A DNA stretch of 64,000 nucleotides from Phocoena phocoena (taxonomy: Eukaryota > Chordata > Mammalia > Artiodactyla > Phocoenidae): assembly GCF_963924675.1 (NCBI RefSeq), contig NC_089232.1:50530759-50594758 (forward strand), given 5' to 3'. Below are positions 58,013-64,000 of the stretch, piece by piece. The number at the start of each line of letters is the position of its first letter. Position 1 is the stretch's first letter. The position numbers were made by a program, and so were the translations under genes. The notes beneath the pieces are model-generated. The model was not told the origin of the DNA and made no database searches. It saw nothing but the letters and a program-made list of their open reading frames with translations.

Positions 58013-58436
58013 TCCTAAAGGCTTTCAAAATTTTAGTAGATGCTGCCAAATTTTCTTCCAGAAATATTATGACAGTTTAGATTCTCATCAATAATTTATG
58101 AGAGTGTCAGTTTCTCATCTCCTCACCCACAGTGGATATTATCAATTTTTAATTATTTCCTAATGTGATAAATAAAAATCTGCAACTCATTATTTTATTT
58201 TGCATTTCTCTAATTACTAGTGAAATGAGCAAATTTCCCCTTGCTTTACTGATTATTTGCATCTTTTCTGTGATTTGCCTCTATTATCTTTTGTCCGTTT
58301 TTCTATTTCATTGTTCACCTTTTTCTTGTTAAGTGTTTTTTGCTTACTAGAGAAATCAATAAATTCTTTGCTTGTTATACATGTTGTATTTTCCCTCCAA
58401 CTTGTCCTATACTTCCATCTTTGCATGGTAGCTTTT

Positions 58437-58697
58437 TTATTGAGATATAATTGACATATACATTGTATTTGCTTTAGGTGTAACCTAATGATATGTTATA
58501 TGTATATATTGTGAAACCATTACCACAATATGTTTAGTTAACATCCATCACCACGCATAGTTACAACTTTTTTTCTTGTGATGAAAACTTTTAAGATCTA
58601 CTCTCCTAGCAACTTTCAATATATAATACAGTGGCTAACTATAGTCACCATGCTATACATCACATCCCCAGGACTTACTTATCTTATAACTGGAAGT
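58437..58697 (-). mobile_element. L1MA-like 3' end insertion
   Basis: ATTGAGATATAATTGACATA, ATGTTTAGTTAACATCCATC and TAGTCACCATGCTATACATC are the reverse complement of an L1 3' UTR. The TSD TGGTAGCTTTT is perfect at 58426-58436 and 58698-58708. A 5'-truncated copy of only 260 bp. Confidence 0.82.
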
Positions 58698-59425
58698 TGG
58701 TAGCTTTTAACCACAGAAGCTTATTATTTCATATAGTTACTTTTCCCTTTCTATAATCTAGGAAATTTCATGCTTGAAAAGGCCTTATCCATCCCAAGGT
58801 TATAAAAATACATACCCATATTTTCTTCTAATACAGTTATGGCTTCATTTGTACATTTATATTTTTGATCCCTTTGACATACACTTTAGTACACGGAGTG
58901 AGGTGAGCATCTAATATTATTTTTCCAAATGGCTATCAAGACTATCTGTTGCTCTATTTTCCCCATAGATGGGAAATGATACCTATATCACTTACTGCAT
59001 TATGTGTAAATTGCTGCATGTTTGGGGATCTATTTCTGGGCCATCCTGTTTGGTTTCATTGTCTTGCCAGTCTCTTGTTAAATCGGACCCACTCTATTAT
59101 AGTTACTATACTTTATAATATATCCTAATATCTCAAAGGGCTTATTTCCCTCCTTTACTTTTCATAATTTTCCTGATTATTCTTACAAGTTTATTCCTCT
59201 AGATAAAGTTTAAATTTCATCACGTTCTTTTATAAATTCGGTTAGTACTTTGATGGAATGGCATTGAGTTCATAATGAAGATGGAATTGGCACTGTGTAT
59301 TCTTTTGTTTAGCCACTCAAAAATGGAGCTGTTTCTTGATGAATTCAAGGTTTCTTTCAAGCCACTCAGTATTATGCTTTTTCTTCATATAATATAGTAG
59401 ATACAATTTTGTCAGCTTATTCTTA

Positions 59426-59742
59426 TTTATGTATTTATTTATGGCTGTGTTGGGTCTTCACTGCTGCGCATGGGCTTTCTCTAGTTGTGGTGAGCGGGGG
59501 CTACTCTTCGTTGTAGTACACGGGCTTCTCATTGCGGTGGCTTTTCTTGCTGTGGAGCCCGGGCTCTAGGCGTGCGGGCTTCAGTAGTTGCAGCTCACGG
59601 GCTCTAGAGCACAGGCTCAGTAGTTGTGGCACACGGGCTTAGTTGCTCTGCAGCATGTGGGATCTTCCTGGACCAGGGATCGAACCTGTGTCCCCTGCAC
59701 TGGCAGGCGGATTCCTAACCACTGCGCCACCAGGCAAGTCCC
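59426..59742 (-). mobile_element. Long CHR-2-like SINE
   Basis: A TTTATGTATTTATTTATGGC tail, a body with CTCATTGCGGTGGCTTTTC and TCAGTAGTTGTGGCACACGG, and the head TGCGCCACCAGGCAAGTCCC. The TSD is TGTCAGCTTATTCTTA (59410-59425) and TGTCAACTTATTCTTA (59743-59758). Confidence 0.93.
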
Positions 59743-60221
59743 TGTCAACTTATTCTTAAGTATGTCAGTTTTTCACTGCTTTTGTGAATAAGATTTTTTT
59801 CTTCCATTAAATTTTCTACCTGGTTACCTTTTGCATGCAGGAACGTTACTAATTTTTTTTTAATATTAAATATGTGAGTAGCTACCTCCCTGAATTCTCA
59901 CATTGTTTCTCACATTGTCTCACATCTAGTGCTTTTTGTTGTTTCTCTTAGGGTTTCAGGTATATTGTCATATCATCTGCAGTAAGTAGAATTTTGCCTC
60001 CTTTCTTACAGTATTTATACCTTTAATTGGTTCTCTTATGTAATTGCATTAGCTAGCTCTTCTAGAAAAATGTTAGGTAATAGCAATGGCAGTGGACACA
60101 CTTGTCTTGTTCCTGATTTTAGTGGAAATGTTTCCATTGTTTTCCTGTTAATCATGATGTTGAATTATGATTTGGAACCATATATCTATTGTATTATGGA
60201 AGTATACCTATTTTCCTATTT

Positions 60222-60455
60222 TGACACAGTGGTTAAGGATGCCACTTCCTAGCTCTATACAGCCCACTTCCTAGCTATGTGACCTGAGACAAGATCCTTA
60301 AACTTGCTAAGATTTAGTTTCCCTGATCTATAAAAGGAGCCTGATAGATAGTACCTTCAACACTGAGTGATGGTGAGGACTCAATGACAAAACACATACA
60401 GAGCATGTCAGACAGTGCTCAGGATGTAACAAGTGCAAAATAAATGTTAGCTTTT
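60222..60455 (+). mobile_element. MIR SINE inside old L1
   Basis: GACACAGTGGTTAAGGATGC, then CTAGCTATGTGACCTGAGAC, and TTCAACACTGAGTGATGGTG with an AATAAATGTTAGCTTTTATT end. The L1 sequence resumes to the right. Confidence 0.75.
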
Positions 60456-60665
60456 ATTATTGTTATTGTTTTACTCTAAATGTATGTTCAATTTTATTAC
60501 ATTCTTTTTCTGTATTTTCGAAGGTAATTGTAACTTTTCTCCTTTGACTATTAATAGGGTGAGTTACATTAATAGATTTTCTAAAATTGAATCACCCTGA
60601 AATGAGCTCCACTTTGTCACAGTGTATTTTTTTAATGGACTATTGGATTCTATTTGTTAATAATA

Positions 60666-61526
60666 TGATTAAGCTTAAGAAGAGAGGATGAGGGCTAATC
60701 ATTAACTCTCTCAAGGGATCTTGCAGAGGGGACATAGACTTCCCATTCCCAACAACGACATTCTGTTTACTATTTTGTTCCGAGAGGACATTTCTGTCCC
60801 TGGTCCTCAAGCAAAGTTTAAACTGAAAAAGACTTCATTGGGTTGCTTGGCTTTACACTCAATTTGGAGCAGCTAGAATTGCAAGGGATGTCACACCTGA
60901 AATTTGGAGCCCTAGAGGTTCTGCAGATGCTGCTTTGTGAATAGCAGGTGCTCATTAAGTGCCTGCTCACTTTGGTTAAGTGACCTGTGGTAAGTCTGGT
61001 AGGTCATTAGTGGCAGAGTTCAGACCAGGACTTAGAGCTATAGGCACGGCTTCCTGACCTCCTTCCACCAGACCTACCTGATTCACCCTTTGGAGGTGAG
61101 ACTGGAGGAAGTATTATGGTGAAAAAGGCAATAGCCCTGTGGGAACCACCACAGAAGCTGTGCCTACAGAATAGGAGCAAGCCAGGGAATCAGCCAGACC
61201 CAGCCAGTGTTGAGAATGAGAGCTTCCGAACAGAGACGTGCATCAGAGCAGGGGACAGCAGCCACAAGACCAAAACCAGGGTCTCTGCAACCAACCTCAC
61301 AGGGCCTGCTATTCTTCTTGCTATTGCAGGATCCAAAGAGTGTCCCAAAAATGGCCTTCTCAGAGTCTGTATGCCCATCAGATGCCAGATCAGACTTGCT
61401 GCTTTTACCATGCCCTCCTGACAAGACTTCACAATCTCTAATGTTAGGGGTTCAACTTCAAGATAGATTATCTGAGAATCCCTCCAGAGAGTGAACACCA
61501 CCTGCTGAACACCAAATGCCTCCTGC
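60666..61526. other. Unassigned DNA with a MIR remnant
   Basis: About 60950-61055 (AAGTGCCTGCTCACTTTGGT, then GGCAGAGTTCAGACCAGGAC) is a probable reverse MIR piece. The rest is unrecognised. Overlapping open frames of 67-103 codons at 61116-61501 on both strands have no recognisable domain. Confidence 0.45.
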
Positions 61527-61720
61527 AGTGTTTCTCAAAATGTGGCCTGTGGACCAAGCACCTGTCTCAGAATTACCCAAGATGCTTGTTACAAATGTAA
61601 ATTCCTAGACCCAACCCAGACCTACTGAATGAGCATCTCTAGGAGTGTGGCCAGGAGTTTGTATTTTTAATAATATCCCACATGACTCTTATTTATGCAC
61701 ACTGACATTTGAGCTCTACT
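61527..61720 (+). mobile_element. MER5A-like hAT element
   Basis: CAGTGTTTCTCAAAATGTGG, CTCAGAATTACCCAAGATGC, CCCAGACCTACTGAATGAGC and a TTGTATTTTTAATAA region follow the MER5A order, ending near GACATTTGAG. Confidence 0.78.
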
Positions 61721-61794
61721 GTGTGTTACTGAAACACACACAAGTTCCCTGGAAGTGGCTAAATGGTGATAGTAAACTCTGGCCCATGTTCATT

Positions 61795-63010
61795 CCTTTG
61801 TCCATTTATTCACTCAAAAAATATTTTTAAATACTTATGTTCAAGGCATTATGTTAGGTGCTGTGGAAAGTTAAATTTAACTAGTTAGTACCTATCTCCA
61901 TTCAATTCAACAAACAACTAATAGATGCTCACTGTGCTCCAGGCAAGGTATGAGGTGCTGCCGATCCAACATAAATAAGCAGATCCTGAGCTCAGAACCA
62001 GGGCAGGGACAGGGGCCCTCACGGAACCAATGTGACATAGCATGAGATGTGCTGCTGATGTACATCTACACAACAGCAGAGATGAGAAATAATTCTATTA
62101 AAGGGCTGAACTCTATTAAAGAAGTGAAGATCCAAAAAGTTTTCAGAGATAAGATGGCATTTGAAGTGGATCCTGAAGAATGAGTAGAATTTTGCCTAGG
62201 GGAACAGGCAAGGGTGAGAGGAGCATGCTAGGCAGAGGGAGCCCCAGGAAAGGTGCAAAGACAAAAGATGCAGGGCACACTTGGGTCCAGTGAGTGGTTT
62301 GGTGTGATCTGCTCATGGGGTGCCTGCCTAGAGGAAACAGACTGAAAATGAAGCCAGAAGCAGGCAGGTGCCAGATTGGGAAGAACTGTAAATGTTAGTC
62401 CAAGAGTCTGGACTTGGTACTATAAGCCAGTGATTCCCACATCTGGCTGTGCAGATTCCTGAGTCCTATCTACTACCAATCTGATTCAATCTGGGGTAGG
62501 GTCAAAGACTCTGTATCTTCACCAGGGTCTGCAAGTAATGCACAGCCATGTCTGGGACACACTGCAGTGAGGATTGCTAGAAGGACTTTCAGTAAAGGCA
62601 GTCATTACTATAGTTGGACTCTGGGCAGGCCTGAGACTAGAGTGAGGGGAATGAGTCACCTATGAAGCAAAATTTAAGGAAGCCTTCACTCTCAGCCCTT
62701 GCAGAATCCTGAGAGTAGTGTCTCCTTAAATTTCATGCCTTTGGCACCTCACCCACTGCACCCTAATCCCAGCCCTGACTCAAGGGACAATGCAGAGGCT
62801 TCTGGGAGGGAGGACAGATAGCAGAACAGACCAGTAGGAAGCCAGGACAGCAGTCTAGGTGAGAGAGGACGGAGGCCTCAGGGATGGAGAGAAGATCAGA
62901 GAGACTCTTCCAAAGTAGCCCCCATAAGACTGGGCGTGACCCGGGGCAGCAGCCCAGGAGTGTGCTGAGGTTGTCTGGCTTAGGGATTAGAGCATGAGTG
63001 CTGGGCACCA
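61795..63010 (-). mobile_element. L2 LINE, interrupted by a MER20-like element
   Basis: Reverse-complement L2 in order: TTATTCACTCAAAAAATATT; GATGGCATTTGAAGTGGATC; GCTAGGCAGAGGGAGCCCCA; then CAGCAGTCTAGGTGAGAGAG. The gap at 62428-62575 is a MER20-like insert. Boundaries are approximate. Confidence 0.6.
62428..62575 (+). mobile_element. MER20-like hAT element
   Basis: CAGTGATTCCCACATCTGGC followed by TGTGCAGATTCCTGAG at the left. The right end CACAGCCATGTCTGGGACAC suggests an inverted terminal match. Diverged. Confidence 0.55.
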
Positions 63011-63159
63011 ACACAGCAGATACGAGGTAGATTTGTGGAGCCGATAAGGGGTTTAGTTTGTGACATACTATATGAGGTTCTCGTAAGAGATTCTGGGGAA
63101 AACTATACCACCACTTCTTCCTAAAGATATATTCAGGTACATCCTGTTGCAAGAATCTC

Positions 63160-63545
63160 AACAAATTCAACAATTAATTATTAAGTACCTACTATGTGCA
63201 AAACCTTATGCTGGGGGGCAGCACAAAAAGTGAGACGTTACCCTAGGCCCTCAGAACCTCATATATGCAAATGAGTAATTCTAGTGTACATTAGTCTATG
63301 TTAGATCCAATGATAAACATATAGAGATAGTGCCATGTGTGCCTAGAAGAATTCATAAGACTGATTCTGGAAGTGGGGATTGGAGAAGGCTTTTTGGAGG
63401 TGAGATCTGAGCTGGCTCCTGAATATAGATATGAAGAGAAAAGCAAGCAAAGCAGAGGAAAATTTGAGCAAAAGCCCAGAAGTAGGAAATGCACAGAGTA
63501 TTAGAAGACTGCTTTGGAGACCATGTTCCCACATGCATTTATGAA
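63160..63545 (-). mobile_element. Second L2 fragment
   Basis: TTAAGTACCTACTATGTGCA (the L2 terminus in reverse), then GAAGGCTTTTTGGAGGTGAG and GATCTGAGCTGGCTCCTGAA in L2 reverse order. It repeats an L2 region already present to its left, so it is a separate copy. Confidence 0.6.
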
Positions 63546-64000
63546 TTATCTTATGTATGCTCAGTACAGTGTTAGTGTGGCAGCCATGAGAATGAACCTG
63601 ATAGGCGTCCAGTTATGGGGAGCTCAACTGACCAAGGGCCCAACTGCCACACGCTGAAATCCATCACTGCCTCTGCATGGAGGCCACACATTCCCCAGGC
63701 CGCTCCCAGCCAGGGACTGAATCTCAGGGATTCTGATAGAAGCCCATTTCTAGAAGATACATACTCATCTGATGGCCAGTTTTGGCTTGAGGACTCCCCA
63801 GCAGCCATATGGCAAACCTTCCTAAGATGACAGGATCATCTAGGACCCTTCCACCTACCCTCCCTTCACGTGCCTTCACTTAGGGTCTGGTAACATTGGA
63901 GCCTGGTGACTCTCCCAGCCTTACCAGCAACCTTCCCATTTCCTTTCATACCAACTTTTCCAAGATCAGACTAACCCAGATAGGTATTGTGAGGGGGAAT
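63546..64000. other. Unassigned DNA at the window edge
   Basis: No repeat family or gene is recognised. Opposite-strand open frames of 71-78 codons (63572-63830) overlap each other and lack domains. Confidence 0.45.

Larger units (their letters stand above)
57060..60665 (-). mobile_element. Long old L1ME-like element with four insertions
   Basis: Reverse-complement L1 text runs in order from the 3' UTR (CTCTACTGATGGATATTTGG) through the ORF2 tail (ATTTTGCATTTCTCTAATTA), the mid region (TTGATGGAATGGCATTGAGT, CTTGTCTTGTTCCTGATTTT) and further (AATGAGCTCCACTTTGTCAC). Removing the MLT1, L1, SINE and MIR insertions leaves a collinear 2.3-kb L1. No frame is open. Confidence 0.75.

Overview
The window is mammalian nuclear DNA, almost certainly from a cetacean. 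The diagnostic signal is 19 tRNA-derived SINEs of the CHR type (one end reads close to GGGCTTCCCTGGTGGCGCAG), many with target-site duplications (TSDs) that are still nearly perfect. There is no ruminant Bov-A/Bov-tA, pig PRE-1 or primate Alu. The other repeats (L1, L2, MIR, MER5A, MER20, MLT1-like LTRs, Tigger-like and hAT-like DNA transposons) are general placental repeats. Family names are recognised by eye; no repeat library was searched.

I find no protein-coding gene I can support. Open frames are short, and the longer ones lie in L1, SINE or L2 sequence or in one GC-rich block. The window is best read as intergenic or intronic. The most gene-like feature is a CpG island at about 28.98-29.75 kb, with an Sp1-type GC box, a YY1-like site and a possible splice donor. 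A strong CTCF core match lies 5 kb to its right (34,219-34,237).

Layout. 1-2.5 kb: unique DNA, then three SINEs. 3.5-12 kb: old minus-strand L1 pieces broken by LTRs, a younger L1 and a SINE. 12-16 kb: LINE and MIR remnants, then a repeat-poor block with an RFX-like X-box. 16.2-18.3 kb: nested L1s holding a SINE and a retrocopied transcript fragment with a 15-bp TSD. 18.5-28.7 kb: SINE, L2, L1, a Tigger-like element inside MER20, MER5A, ERV-like pieces and MIRs. 29-35 kb: CpG island, MIRs, CTCF motif. 35-39.3 kb: minus-strand L1 3' ends and SINEs. 39.4-49.4 kb: plus-strand L1s, one (42.3-48.5 kb) inserted in another, carrying four SINEs and a 36-nt tRNA-Gly 5' half. 49.5-55 kb: Tigger-like element, unique DNA, a hairpin and minisatellite cluster, a hAT-like MITE, SINEs, L2. 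55-57 kb: repeat-poor block. 57-60.7 kb: old L1 with four insertions. 61.5-63.5 kb: MER5A and L2 with a MER20-like insert.

The most unusual item is the insert at 46,233-46,268. It matches the 5' half of tRNA-Gly(UCC), ends at the anticodon, has no poly(A), and is flanked by a 14-bp direct repeat inside L1 ORF2 sequence. It looks like a genomically captured tRNA half. Other notable items are the retrocopy at 17.45-17.99 kb, the stacked inverted repeats and 27-bp minisatellite at 52.8-53.1 kb, and a near-pure homopolymer insertion with a 15-bp TSD at 7,991-8,039.
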